Part shown: positions 24,327 to 32,044 of the stretch, one piece after another | Numbering within the stretch: position 1 is the stretch's first letter | Layout: every line of letters starts with the position of its first letter | Assembly (NCBI RefSeq): GCF_001113365.1 | Contig: NZ_CKYA01000013.1 | Location: 1-34,302, forward strand | Direction: 5' to 3' | Length of the DNA: 34,302 nt | DNA from: Streptococcus pneumoniae | GTDB taxonomy: Bacteria > Bacillota > Bacilli > Lactobacillales > Streptococcaceae | Translations under genes and position numbers: made by a program | The notes under the pieces: generated by a model | The model's input: the letters and a program-made list of their open reading frames with translations, nothing else | The model's database searches: none | Told to the model about the DNA's origin: nothing

Positions 24327-25982
24327 ATGTCATTTGACGGATTTTTTTTACACCACATGGTTGAGGAATTGCGAAGAGAGTTAGTGAATGGTCGCATTCA
24401 GAAAATCAATCAACCTTTTGAACAAGAATTGGTCTTGCAAATCCGCAGCAATCGCCAAAGCCATCGCCTGCTCCTTTCTGCCCATCCAGTTTTTGGACGC
24501 ATTCAGCTGACCCAAACAACTTTTGAAAACCCAGCCCAGCCTTCTACCTTTATCATGGTTTTGAGAAAGTATTTGCAGGGTGCCCTGATTGAGTCTATTG
24601 AGCAAGTGGAAAATGACCGTATTGTGGAAATGACAGTTTCCAATAAAAACGAGATTGGAGACCATATCCAGGCTACCTTGATTATCGAAATTATGGGGAA
24701 ACACAGTAATATTCTACTGGTTGATAAAAGTAGCCACAAAATCCTCGAAGTCATTAAACACGTCGGATTTTCACAAAATAGCTACCGCACCTTGCTTCCT
24801 GGGTCGACCTATATCGCTCCGCCAAGTACGGAATCTCTCAATCCTTTTACTATCAAGGATGAAAAGCTCTTTGAAATCCTACAAACACAGGAAACGACAG
24901 CTAAAAACCTTCAAAGTCTCTTTCAAGGTCTGGGACGCGATACGGCAAATGAATTGGAAAGGATACTGATTAGTGATAAACTATCTACTTTCCGAAACTT
25001 TTTCAATCAAGAAACCAAACCACGCTTGACTGAGACTTCCTTCAGCCCAGTTCCTTTTGCAAATCAGGTGGGAGAGCCTTTTGCCAGTCTTTCTGATTTG
25101 TTGGACACCTACTATAAGGATAAGGCTGAGCGCGACCGCGTCAAACAGCAAGCTAGTGAACTCATTCGTCGTGTTGAAAATGAACTTCAAAAAAATCGTC
25201 ATAAGCTGAAAAAACAAGAAAAAGAGTTACTGGCGACAGACAATGCTGAAGAATTTCGTCAAAAAGGAGAATTGCTGACAACCTTCCTCCATCAAGTGCC
25301 AAACGACCAAGACCAGGTTATCCTAGACAACTACTACACCAACCAACCTATCACGATTGCGCTTGATAAGGCTCTGACTCCCAACCAGAATGCCCAACGC
25401 TATTTTAAACGTTACCAGAAACTCAAAGAAGCTGTCAAATACTTGACTGATCTGATTGAGGAAACCAAGGCAACCATTCTCTATCTGGAAAGTGTAGAAA
25501 CCGTCCTCAACCAAGCTGGACTGGAAGAAATCGCTGAAATCCGTGAAGAATTGATTCAAACTGGTTTTATCCGCAGAAGACAGCGGGAGAAAATCCAGAA
25601 ACGCAAAAAACCAGAACAGTATCTAGCAAGCGATGGCAAAACCATCATCTATGTCGGTAGAAACAATCTTCAAAACGAGGAACTAACCTTTAAAATGGCC
25701 CGCAAGGAGGAACTTTGGTTCCATGCCAAGGACATTCCTGGAAGCCATGTTGTCATCTCAGGAAATCTTGACCCATCTGATGAAGTCAAAACAGACGCAG
25801 CAGAACTGGCCGCCTACTTCTCTCAAGGTCGCCTGTCGAATCTGGTGCAGGTAGATATGATTGAAGTCAAGAAACTCAACAAACCAACTGGAGGAAAACC
25901 AGGCTTTGTCACCTACACAGGACAAAAGACCCTTCGTGTCACACCAGACCCAGAAAAAATCGCATCCATGAAAAAATCCTGA
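24327..25982 (+). CDS. pavA: PavA / RqcH-type NFACT protein
   Basis: 551 residues from MSFDGFFLHHMVEEL, with AAGGAG six bases before the ATG; nine upstream codons are not used. The NFACT-N domain (residues 1-~180) is followed by a helix-hairpin-helix and coiled-coil middle (about 250-420) and a C-terminal NFACT-R/DUF814 domain (GRNNLQNEELTFKMARKEE, then LWFHAKDIPGSHVV). In pneumococcus PavA is known as a surface fibronectin-binding virulence factor without a signal peptide. Its B. subtilis homologue RqcH adds alanine tails to stalled peptides on 50S subunits. The sequence fits the latter role best; no export signal is visible. Confidence 0.94.
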   Translation: MSFDGFFLHHMVEELRRELVNGRIQKINQPFEQELVLQIRSNRQSHRLLLSAHPVFGRIQLTQTTFENPAQPSTFIMVLRKYLQGALIESIEQVENDRIVEMTVSNKNEIGDHIQATLIIEIMGKHSNILLVDKSSHKILEVIKHVGFSQNSYRTLLPGSTYIAPPSTESLNPFTIKDEKLFEILQTQETTAKNLQSLFQGLGRDTANELERILISDKLSTFRNFFNQETKPRLTETSFSPVPFANQVGEPFASLSDLLDTYYKDKAERDRVKQQASELIRRVENELQKNRHKLKKQEKELLATDNAEEFRQKGELLTTFLHQVPNDQDQVILDNYYTNQPITIALDKALTPNQNAQRYFKRYQKLKEAVKYLTDLIEETKATILYLESVETVLNQAGLEEIAEIREELIQTGFIRRRQREKIQKRKKPEQYLASDGKTIIYVGRNNLQNEELTFKMARKEELWFHAKDIPGSHVVISGNLDPSDEVKTDAAELAAYFSQGRLSNLVQVDMIEVKKLNKPTGGKPGFVTYTGQKTLRVTPDPEKIASMKKS

Positions 25983-26005
25983 TTTTACTTGAAATCAGGA
26001 TTTTT
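25974..26005 (+). terminator. pavA terminator overlapping the stop codon
   Basis: AAATCCTGATTT (25974-25985), loop tacttg, AAATCAGGATTT (25992-26003), then T. A 12-bp stem that includes the TGA stop. Confidence 0.85.
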
Positions 26006-26009
26006 AACT

Positions 26010-26206
26010 TACACTCAATGAAAATCAAAGAGCAAACTAGGAAACTAGCCGCAGGTTGCTCAAAGCACTGCTTTGAGGTTGTAGATAAGACTGACGAAGT
26101 CAGCTCAAAACACTGTTTTGAGGTTGCAGATAGAACTGACGAAGTCAGTAATCATATATACGGCAAACCGAAGCTGACGTGGTTTGAAGAGATTTTTGAA
26201 GAGTAT
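26010..26206. repeat. BOX element (A1B2C1), inverted
   Basis: boxC reads first (actcaatgaaaatcaaagag), then two boxB copies (caaagcactgctttgag and caaaacactgttttgag), then boxA (aagctgacgtggtttgaaga). It lies between the convergent pavA and lytB. The reading frame over it is not a gene. Confidence 0.92.
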
Positions 26207-26239
26207 TACTACTTACTCAAATCATATCCAATAATAGGA

Positions 26240-27952
26240 CTAATCTTTGCCACCTAGTTTCTCATTGATTTTCATCATCAGACTAGCAATTTTTTCACCC
26301 CAATAAGGGTCTGAGGCATATTCTACATTCATACCAGATGCCTTGTTTCCAAGGAAAGTTCTACCCCTATCTATATAATTTTCCTTAATCCACTTGGTTG
26401 CACCTAAAATTCCCTTATCCACATCATCAAATGTCTTGGCAGAAAGGTAAGGAGTCGTATCATAGGCTGTAATTCCAAAGAAATTATTCTTATCTTTGGC
26501 AATTTTACTTCGTCCCCAGTCACTTTCTAAGGCACTATGTGCAAGGAGATAGAGAGCATTGATATGGTAATGTTCTTCGGCTTCCTTAAAGGTAGCTCCC
26601 TTGTTTTCCAAGAGGCTATTGTTAATGTTTAGCAGATCAAATACCTTATCCAAATCCTCAGCACTATAGTTTGTAGCCTCTGTCAAGTCTTTGAAAAGGA
26701 AGGGATTTTCAAGCTTAAAACCATCAAAATGCAACCCATCTGCCGAATAATATTTCTTGCCTACTTCCATATCAGAAATATGAGAAGCTACTGGAATACT
26801 AGCATTCTGAGCCACATAGTGATAAAAACGGTGGCCATCACTCTCATAATAAGGGATAAAGTCCTTACTAGCATCTAGCGCTTGTAAATCTTCTGTTTTC
26901 ATATAGCCTGACAAACCAGAAATAGTAATAGCCAAGCGCTTGTCATCACTTTTTCTATCCTTATCTAGCCAAACAACACTACCTTGTGATATATAGGAGA
27001 GCTTTTCACCATCTGCATTATAAACATTGGCTGTGACAGGCACTACTTGATAGTAAGCAGCATTTTCATTTGTGACTTTTTCTCCAAGCCATTTACCGTC
27101 GCTTCCAAGCTGATAACCATCTACAGTCTCATTTTTCGCCATGTAGCCACCAGATTTGAAGTAGTACCAGGCTTGACTTTTAGCATCGTATAACCATTCT
27201 TTCTCAGCCATTTTACCATCAGATTTGAGGTAAAACCATGACTCCTTATCCCAAATCCATTCATTGGCTGCCATATAGCCACCAGATTTTAGATAATAAT
27301 AGTGACCATTTTCGAAAATCCATTCTTTCTCAGCATGATTTCCATTTGCTTTGATATAAAACCAAGATTGGTATTGTTTGTCAAAAAGCCAACCTTGCTG
27401 TACTTTGGCACCACTGGCATTCACATAAGCCTGGTCAATCCACTGACTTGTCAGTAGATAACCACCAGATTTAAAATAATAGTCCTTCCCTTTAATTTGG
27501 AGCCATTCTTTCTCTGCGTGCTGGCCATCTGCTTTGATATAAAACCAAGCATCATATTGAGAATCATAGACCCAGTCTTCTATTACCTTGGCACCTGTAG
27601 CACCGACATAGGAAGCTCCTACCCAAGCATTTCTTTTCATCTTTCCATTTTGGTCAAAATAATAGAAGGCTCCCTTGTCTTCTACCCATTCTGACTTGGC
27701 CATATAGCCACCAGATTTTAGATAATAATAGTCGTCACCTTGTTTCAGCCATTCATTTTCAGCATAGTTTGCATCTTCTTTTATATAAAACCAAGATTGA
27801 TAGTGAGCATCAAAAACCCACTCATTGGCTGCTTGACTGCCATCTGCTTTCAGGTATTGTTTTCCTTGCCAAGTACCATCGCTAGCCATTGCACTCTCTG
27901 GTCTGACTAAGAAAAATAGCAGGGCTAAAAAAATAAATCTTACTTTCTTCAT
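26240..27952 (-). CDS. lytB: LytB endo-beta-N-acetylglucosaminidase
   Basis: 570 residues from MKKVRFIFLALLFFLV (GAGG precedes it; the ATG nine codons upstream is not used). A signal peptide ending AMA is followed by about 12-13 choline-binding repeats (roughly residues 25-290, e.g. NEWLKQGDDYYYLKSGGYM, AWYYFKSGGYMAKNE). A C-terminal GH73 region carries the catalytic Glu in LLAHSALESDWGRSKIA. It splits the daughter septum wall so that cells separate. Described LytB forms are longer (about 658-702 residues as I recall), so the repeat array is short here. In this protein the choline-binding repeats are N-terminal, unlike LytA. Confidence 0.95.
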   Translation of the reverse strand: MKKVRFIFLALLFFLVRPESAMASDGTWQGKQYLKADGSQAANEWVFDAHYQSWFYIKEDANYAENEWLKQGDDYYYLKSGGYMAKSEWVEDKGAFYYFDQNGKMKRNAWVGASYVGATGAKVIEDWVYDSQYDAWFYIKADGQHAEKEWLQIKGKDYYFKSGGYLLTSQWIDQAYVNASGAKVQQGWLFDKQYQSWFYIKANGNHAEKEWIFENGHYYYLKSGGYMAANEWIWDKESWFYLKSDGKMAEKEWLYDAKSQAWYYFKSGGYMAKNETVDGYQLGSDGKWLGEKVTNENAAYYQVVPVTANVYNADGEKLSYISQGSVVWLDKDRKSDDKRLAITISGLSGYMKTEDLQALDASKDFIPYYESDGHRFYHYVAQNASIPVASHISDMEVGKKYYSADGLHFDGFKLENPFLFKDLTEATNYSAEDLDKVFDLLNINNSLLENKGATFKEAEEHYHINALYLLAHSALESDWGRSKIAKDKNNFFGITAYDTTPYLSAKTFDDVDKGILGATKWIKENYIDRGRTFLGNKASGMNVEYASDPYWGEKIASLMMKINEKLGGKD

Positions 27953-27982
27953 TAATTTACTTCCTCTGTTCTTACTCATTTC

Positions 27983-27991
27983 ATTATATCA
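27983..27991 (-). promoter_or_regulatory. lytB extended -10 promoter
   Basis: Minus strand TGATATAAT, 30 bases before the lytB ATG. Confidence 0.5.
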
Positions 27992-28021
27992 AAATTCTCT
28001 ATAATCCATATTACAAACTAA

Positions 28022-28045
28022 TAAAAAATCAAGAACAGATTGATT
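28022..28045 (-). terminator. Weak terminator after pyrDb
   Basis: Minus strand AATCAA, loop TCTGTTC, TTGATT, then TTTTAT. The stem is only 6 bp, so efficiency is doubtful. Confidence 0.4.
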
Positions 28046-28050
28046 GCAGT

Positions 28051-28989
28051 TTACATCAGAGACTCTTTTACTTCCTTGCGGAGATTTTCTAGACTGCTAA
28101 TACCATATTTATCCATAACCTTTGGTAAATTTTCGATGATATCAGGACAGGCATATGGATTGGTAAAGTTGGCTGTTCCAACTCCAATAGCAGATGCTCC
28201 AGCCAGATACATTTCTAGAGCAGCTTCTGCCGAATCCACTCCCCCCATTCCAATGATAGGCAGGTCTGTTGTTTGAGCTACTTGGCGGATGAGTTTGAGG
28301 GCTACTGGAAAGACTGCTGGACCAGACATTCCACCTGTTCCATTGGCCAAGATTGGTTTTCTGGTTTTGAGGTCAAAGCGCATTCCAACTAGAGTATTGA
28401 TCATGGTTAAACCACTTGCCCCTGCATCTTCTGCAGCTTTTGCGACAGTGACGATATCCGTCACACTAGGGGTTAGTTTGACATAAACTGGCACTTCGGA
28501 GGCTTCCACAGCTGCTTTCACCACATCATAAGCCAAATCTGGGTCTTGACCTATCAAAAGTCCGTGATTACAGTGGTCAACATTGGGGCAAGAAATATTG
28601 AGTTCAATAGCCTTTACATTGGCTGCCTTGGAAATACCATGAGAAACAGCTGCATACTCTTGTTTTGAAAAACCAGCTACATTGGCAATAATAGGAAGAT
28701 TTGGATATTCTCTTTCCAGCCAAGGTAACTTTTCAGCCAAAACAACTTCCAAACCAGGATTTTGCAAGCCAATTGCATTGAGCATACCAGCAGGCGTCTC
28801 TGCCACTCTTGGAGTTGGATTGCCAAAGCGTGGTTCAAGGGTTGTCGCCTTGATCATAATAGAACCTAAAAGGTCTAAATCATAGTACTTGGCATACTCT
28901 TGACCAAAACCAAAACAGCCTGATGCTGGAATAATCGGATTTTTCAAATCCAAGCCTGGTAGAGAAACTTGTAAACGATTTCTAGTCAT
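28051..28989 (-). CDS. pyrD: Dihydroorotate dehydrogenase B, catalytic subunit
   Basis: 312 residues from MTRNRLQVSLPGLDL; a further 18 in-frame codons overlap pyrK and are not used. It shows the FMN/substrate motifs of class 1B DHODH: NPIIPASGCFGFG, ELNISCPNVDHC with the Cys region, and NGTGGMSGPAV. It oxidises dihydroorotate to orotate with electrons passing through PyrK to NAD+. AAGGAG is upstream. It lies 11 bases after pyrK, forming the heterotetrameric PyrDB-PyrK pair. Confidence 0.95.
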   Translation of the reverse strand: MTRNRLQVSLPGLDLKNPIIPASGCFGFGQEYAKYYDLDLLGSIMIKATTLEPRFGNPTPRVAETPAGMLNAIGLQNPGLEVVLAEKLPWLEREYPNLPIIANVAGFSKQEYAAVSHGISKAANVKAIELNISCPNVDHCNHGLLIGQDPDLAYDVVKAAVEASEVPVYVKLTPSVTDIVTVAKAAEDAGASGLTMINTLVGMRFDLKTRKPILANGTGGMSGPAVFPVALKLIRQVAQTTDLPIIGMGGVDSAEAALEMYLAGASAIGVGTANFTNPYACPDIIENLPKVMDKYGISSLENLRKEVKESLM

Positions 28990-28999
28990 GATTTTCTCC

Positions 29000-29800
29000 T
29001 TATAATACAACTGTTCCTGTGCGGAAAACAGGGCCATCTTCACAGACGCGTTGGCTGACCGTCTCGCTTTCTGGCACTTTTAGGACGCAGGCATAGCAAG
29101 CCCCCATCCCACAAGCCATACGAGATTCCAGAGATAGATAGGCTCTAGGGTGGTCATAAAAGGTTTGATTGATATACTTCATCATTCCAGGCGCCCCACA
29201 TGAGTAAACAGCATCAAATTGATTGTCTAAATCCTTGATAACAACGGAAACATTTCCCTTGATGCCATAAGAACCATCATCTGTCGTTACAAAGACCTGA
29301 CTATATTGAGCTAATTCCGTCTCTAAAATAACAGCATCATTAGTCGCAAAACCAAGAACAGTCACTACTTTTACTCCACGCGCATGCAATTCCTTGGCTA
29401 CTTCAAGCAAGGGCGGAACACCAATCCCCCCACCAACAAGGAGAACCTGACTCTGCTCATCTAGATCAGACAAGTCAAAACCATTTCCCTGAGGCCCCAT
29501 CACATCAAGAGTATCTCCCTGACTTAAGGTTGAGAAAATAGCTGTCCCAGCCCCTTCAAGCCGATAAATGAGATGACACTGCTTCTTAACCTTGTCAATA
29601 GACGAAATCGAAATAGGGCGACGCAAAAGATGGGCATCATCAGGCACACGCAGATGAAGAAATTGGCCTGCTCGCATGGCTTCAACCATTTCTCCTTCTA
29701 GGACTAGTTCAAAGATTGCTGGCGCGATTTCCTCCTGTGCAACCACCTTCATGGTTTCCAAACGAATTGCACCCAAACGTTTCTTACATGTGGGATTCAT
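29000..29800 (-). CDS. pyrK: Dihydroorotate dehydrogenase electron-transfer subunit
   Basis: 266 residues from the ATG at 29800, which has AAGGAGG at ideal spacing. It has an FAD domain with LLRRPISI, an NAD domain with LVGGGIGVPPLLEV, and a C-terminal [2Fe-2S] cluster motif CGMGACYACV and VCEDGPVF. It delivers electrons from dihydroorotate to NAD+. A PyrR-type attenuator in the 190-base leader controls it. Its N-terminus is a few residues longer than usual. Confidence 0.95.
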   Translation of the reverse strand: MNPTCKKRLGAIRLETMKVVAQEEIAPAIFELVLEGEMVEAMRAGQFLHLRVPDDAHLLRRPISISSIDKVKKQCHLIYRLEGAGTAIFSTLSQGDTLDVMGPQGNGFDLSDLDEQSQVLLVGGGIGVPPLLEVAKELHARGVKVVTVLGFATNDAVILETELAQYSQVFVTTDDGSYGIKGNVSVVIKDLDNQFDAVYSCGAPGMMKYINQTFYDHPRAYLSLESRMACGMGACYACVLKVPESETVSQRVCEDGPVFRTGTVVL

Positions 29801-29815
29801 GACTTTTCCTCCTTA

Positions 29816-29980
29816 AATTTTAAGGGGACCAGACAAAGAAAAGACCTTGCTAGTGCAAGGCCTCAGTTAAAATCGTACAACAGAAGAGAGCACACTTAAA
29901 AAGTCTCCTCTAGAAAATTGTACTATTCTTTTATCTGACACCTTGTGAGTCTCTCTGGACTCCCCTTAAAGGTTAAATTT
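29816..29980 (-). promoter_or_regulatory. PyrR-dependent attenuator of pyrK-pyrD
   Basis: On the minus strand, a PyrR-loop sequence GTCCAGAGAGACT lies near 29945-29964. Further downstream is an intrinsic terminator: CCTTGC, loop ACTA, GCAAGG, then TCTTTTCTTT (29836-29862). The leader is bracketed by a 10-bp inverted repeat (tttaagggga at 29819-29828, tccccttaaa at 29961-29970). UMP-bound PyrR would favour the terminator, lowering pyr expression. Confidence 0.85.
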
Positions 29981-29985
29981 TTATT

Positions 29986-30014
29986 AGTATACTCTTTCAG
30001 CTAAAAAAAGTCAA
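29986..30014 (-). promoter_or_regulatory. pyrK operon sigma-A promoter
   Basis: Minus strand TTGACT (30009-30014), 17-base spacer, TATACT (29986-29991). The -35 lies in the last part of the gloA terminator. Confidence 0.8.
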
Positions 30015-30039
30015 GTAGAAAACGAACATTCTACTTGAC
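30003..30039 (-). terminator. gloA terminator
   Basis: Minus strand GTCAAGTAGAA, loop TGTTCGTT, TTCTACTTGAC, then seven T. Perfect 11-bp stem directly after gloA. Confidence 0.85.
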
Positions 30040-30048
30040 CTCACGAGA

Positions 30049-30429
30049 TTATTTTTCACGAATGACTTCGACCTTGTAGCCATCAGGGTCTTTGACAAAG
30101 TAATAGTTAGGTGCAGTTCCTGGTAGACCATTTGGCTCAGTCACTTCATATCCTTTGGCACTATGCTCTTGATGAAGTGCCTCAAGATCAGGTGTACTGA
30201 GGGCGATATGGGCAAATCCATCTCCAACCACATACGGACCGTGATCGTAGTTATAAGTCAATTCCAACTCATAGTCGTCACCCTCAAGACCTAGATAGAC
30301 AATCGTGAAGGCATGATCTGGAAAATCTCTGCGACGCAATTCTTTAAAACCAAAAGCATCTTGATAAAATGCGATTGATTTTTCAAGATTTTCTACGCGT
30401 AAGCAAGTGTGTAGCATTTTTGAAGCCAT
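30049..30429 (-). CDS. gloA: Lactoylglutathione lyase-like (VOC/glyoxalase I)
   Basis: 126 residues, one glyoxalase fold of two beta-alpha-beta-beta-beta modules: MLHTCLRVENLEKSIAFYQ (first metal His), DDYELELTYN (Glu), GFAHIALSTPDLEAL (second His) and KDPDGYKVEVI (second Glu). It is the normal glyoxalase I metal set. Function: detoxifying methylglyoxal-thiol adducts; streptococci may use glutathione taken from outside. It lies just after the rplT terminator with AAAGGAG upstream and may be expressed by read-through. Confidence 0.88.
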   Translation of the reverse strand: MASKMLHTCLRVENLEKSIAFYQDAFGFKELRRRDFPDHAFTIVYLGLEGDDYELELTYNYDHGPYVVGDGFAHIALSTPDLEALHQEHSAKGYEVTEPNGLPGTAPNYYFVKDPDGYKVEVIREK

Positions 30430-30445
30430 ATTTTTCTCCTTTATT

Positions 30446-30479
30446 TTTAAAAAGACTGGGACAATCCTGTTCCAGTCTT
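30446..30479 (-). terminator. Terminator after rplT
   Basis: Minus strand AAGACTGGAACA, loop GGAT, TGTCCCAGTCTT, then TTTAAAAAT. One mismatch in 12 bp; the T tract is short, so read-through into gloA is likely. Confidence 0.75.
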
Positions 30480-30487
30480 ATCTGTTA

Positions 30488-30847
30488 TTATTTACCAAGT
30501 TTTGCTTTAGCTGCATCTGCAAGAGCTGTGAAAGCTGCTGCATCGTTAACAGCCAAGTCAGCAAGCATTTTACGGTTAACTTCGATCTCAGCCAATTTCA
30601 AACCATGCATCAATTGTGAGTATGAAAGTCCGTTCATACGAGCTGCCGCATTGATACGAGTGATCCACAATTTGCGGAAGTCACGTTTTTTCTGACGACG
30701 GTCACGGTATGCATAGTAGTAAGAGTTCATTACTTGTTCTTTTGCAGTACGGAACAAGATGTGTTTAGCTCCATAGTAACCTTTTGCTAATTTAAGAATA
30801 CGTTTACGACGTTTGCGTGATACAACGCCACCTTTAACACGTGCCAT
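30488..30847 (-). CDS. rplT: Ribosomal protein L20
   Basis: 119 residues, full length. It has a very basic N-terminus (MARVKGGVVSRKRRKRILK) and then the AKGYYGAKHILFRTAKEQV helix that binds 23S rRNA. L20 is needed for early 50S assembly and in B. subtilis represses its own operon at the leader. It is the last of the infC-rpmI-rplT operon. Confidence 0.98.
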   Translation of the reverse strand: MARVKGGVVSRKRRKRILKLAKGYYGAKHILFRTAKEQVMNSYYYAYRDRRQKKRDFRKLWITRINAAARMNGLSYSQLMHGLKLAEIEVNRKMLADLAVNDAAAFTALADAAKAKLGK

Positions 30848-30898
30848 GTTTTATTTCCTCCAAATATTTCCTAGAATTGTTTACTTACAGTCAAGCTA

Positions 30899-31099
30899 TT
30901 ATTTCAAGCGAGTAAGCATTGCTTTGATACGTTTGTAGTCTCCTGAATGCACCATAGATGCTTTACGAAGATGACGACGTTGTTTCTTAGTTTTTCCGTG
31001 GAAACGGTGAGAAGTGTAAGCACGGAAACGTTTAAGTCCACCAGAACCTGTACGTTTGAAACGTTTAGCTGATGCGCGGTGTGTTTTTTGTTTTGGCAT
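30899..31099 (-). CDS. rpmI: Ribosomal protein L35
   Basis: 66 residues, MPKQKTHRASAKRFKRTGSG, the classical L35 start, ending in ...AMLTRLK. AAAGGAG precedes the ATG. It is the middle gene of the infC operon, 32 bases after infC and 51 before rplT. Confidence 0.98.
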   Translation of the reverse strand: MPKQKTHRASAKRFKRTGSGGLKRFRAYTSHRFHGKTKKQRRHLRKASMVHSGDYKRIKAMLTRLK

Positions 31100-31131
31100 G
31101 ATTTTTTCTCCTTTATTTAACTTTCTGACAA

Positions 31132-31653
31132 TTATTTTTTGTCAGTCGCTGGCGCCAATTGCATGAACATTTGACGTCCATCCATTTTAGCACGTTGTTC
31201 GATGATGGCAATATCTTGAGTTGCTTCAGCAAACTCGGCTAAAACTTTTGCACCAATCTCTTTATGGGTAATCATACGACCCTTAAAGCGAATAGATACC
31301 TTAACTTTATTTCCTTTTTCAAGGAATTTGCGTGCATTGCGAAGTTTTGTATCAAAGTCACCCTTGTCAATCGTTGGACTTAGACGAACTTCTTTCACAG
31401 TAACAACACTTTGTTTTTTACGTTGTTCTTTTTGCTTCTTCTGGTACTCAAATTTGAACTTACCGTAGTCCATAATTTTTGCAACAGGCGGTTTGGCTTG
31501 GGGTTGAATCAATACTAGGTCAACATTAGCGTTATCAGCCAAAGCTTGCGCTTCACTGAGTGGCTTGATGCCTAGCTGTTCTCCTTCAAGACCAATCAAG
31601 CGAACTTCACGTACACGAATCTCATCATTGATGAATAAGTCTTGCTTTGCTAT
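31132..31653 (-). CDS. infC: Translation initiation factor IF-3 (ATA start)
   Basis: 173 residues if translation begins at the ATA (31651-31653): [20 protein letters not shown], the usual IF3 N-domain. A linker ([17 protein letters not shown]) and a C-domain with [17 protein letters not shown] follow. No ATG lies near. GAGGTG sits six bases before the ATA, a normal spacing, whereas the in-frame GTG at 31660-31662 is part of that same site, and a TTG further up lies in the leader terminator. Published IF3 genes use AUU or AUA and limit their own start, fitting this. Length by GTG would be 176. Confidence 0.9.
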
Positions 31654-31682
31654 GGTTTTCACCTCTTTTGTTTTATTAGAGA

Positions 31683-31717
31683 AAAACAATAGCGGACTTG
31701 TAAATATACAAGCCCGC
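31683..31717 (-). promoter_or_regulatory. infC leader terminator (L20-type attenuator)
   Basis: Minus strand GCGGGCTTGTA, loop TATT, TACAAGTCCGC (11 pairs, one G-U), then TATTGTTTTTC. It lies in the ~158-base leader before infC. This is the position of the L20-controlled leader of Firmicutes, although I cannot verify the L20-binding fold. Confidence 0.75.
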
Positions 31718-31817
31718 ACGTTATGATAGCGTTTCTTAGAAACTTTTCATCCGTAGGGCCAGGCAACTTAATGTCACAAGGCGAGAAGCTCTCACTTCTG
31801 CTTTTCTCAACTTTTAT

Positions 31818-31846
31818 ATGATACCAAGTTTTCTAGCTCTTGTCAA
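31818..31846 (-). promoter_or_regulatory. infC operon sigma-A promoter
   Basis: Minus strand TTGACA (31841-31846), 17-base spacer, TATCAT (31818-31823). Confidence 0.82.
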
Positions 31847-31857
31847 GATAAAAAGTT

Positions 31858-32044
31858 ATTTTTTTGAAAAGTTTCTGTTTGTATTTTAGCTTGGTTTCCA
31901 CATCAAAAAGAGAGAATCAAGTTGATTCCCTCTCTATGTTAGTTTTTACTTATTTTCCCTATAGGAAAGCTAGGATCTATTAAAAAATTCTTTTTTCTGT
32001 GAACTTCCCCATCTTTCGATAAATAGAATCCCCACTAACAAAAG
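31858..32044. repeat. Direct repeat, copy 1 (permease 3' end plus terminator)
   Basis: Matches 34116-34302 with a constant offset of 2258 bases and about eight differences in 187. It covers the spacer, terminator and the last 25 codons of the permease gene. Confidence 0.92.
31904..31935 (-). terminator. Terminator after the ABC permease (copy 1)
   Basis: Minus strand AGAGAGGGAATCA, loop ACT, TGATTCTCTCT (GG bulge), then TTTTTGATG. The identical hairpin recurs at 34162-34193. Confidence 0.75.

Noticed and set aside
26018..26257. Open frame of 79 codons after pavA
   Set aside because: It lies entirely over the inverted BOX element and runs into lytB; not a gene.
31660..31719. N-terminal extension of IF3 reading back to 31719
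   Set aside because: The region is the leader terminator stem and has no ribosome site, so the extra residues are not likely translated.
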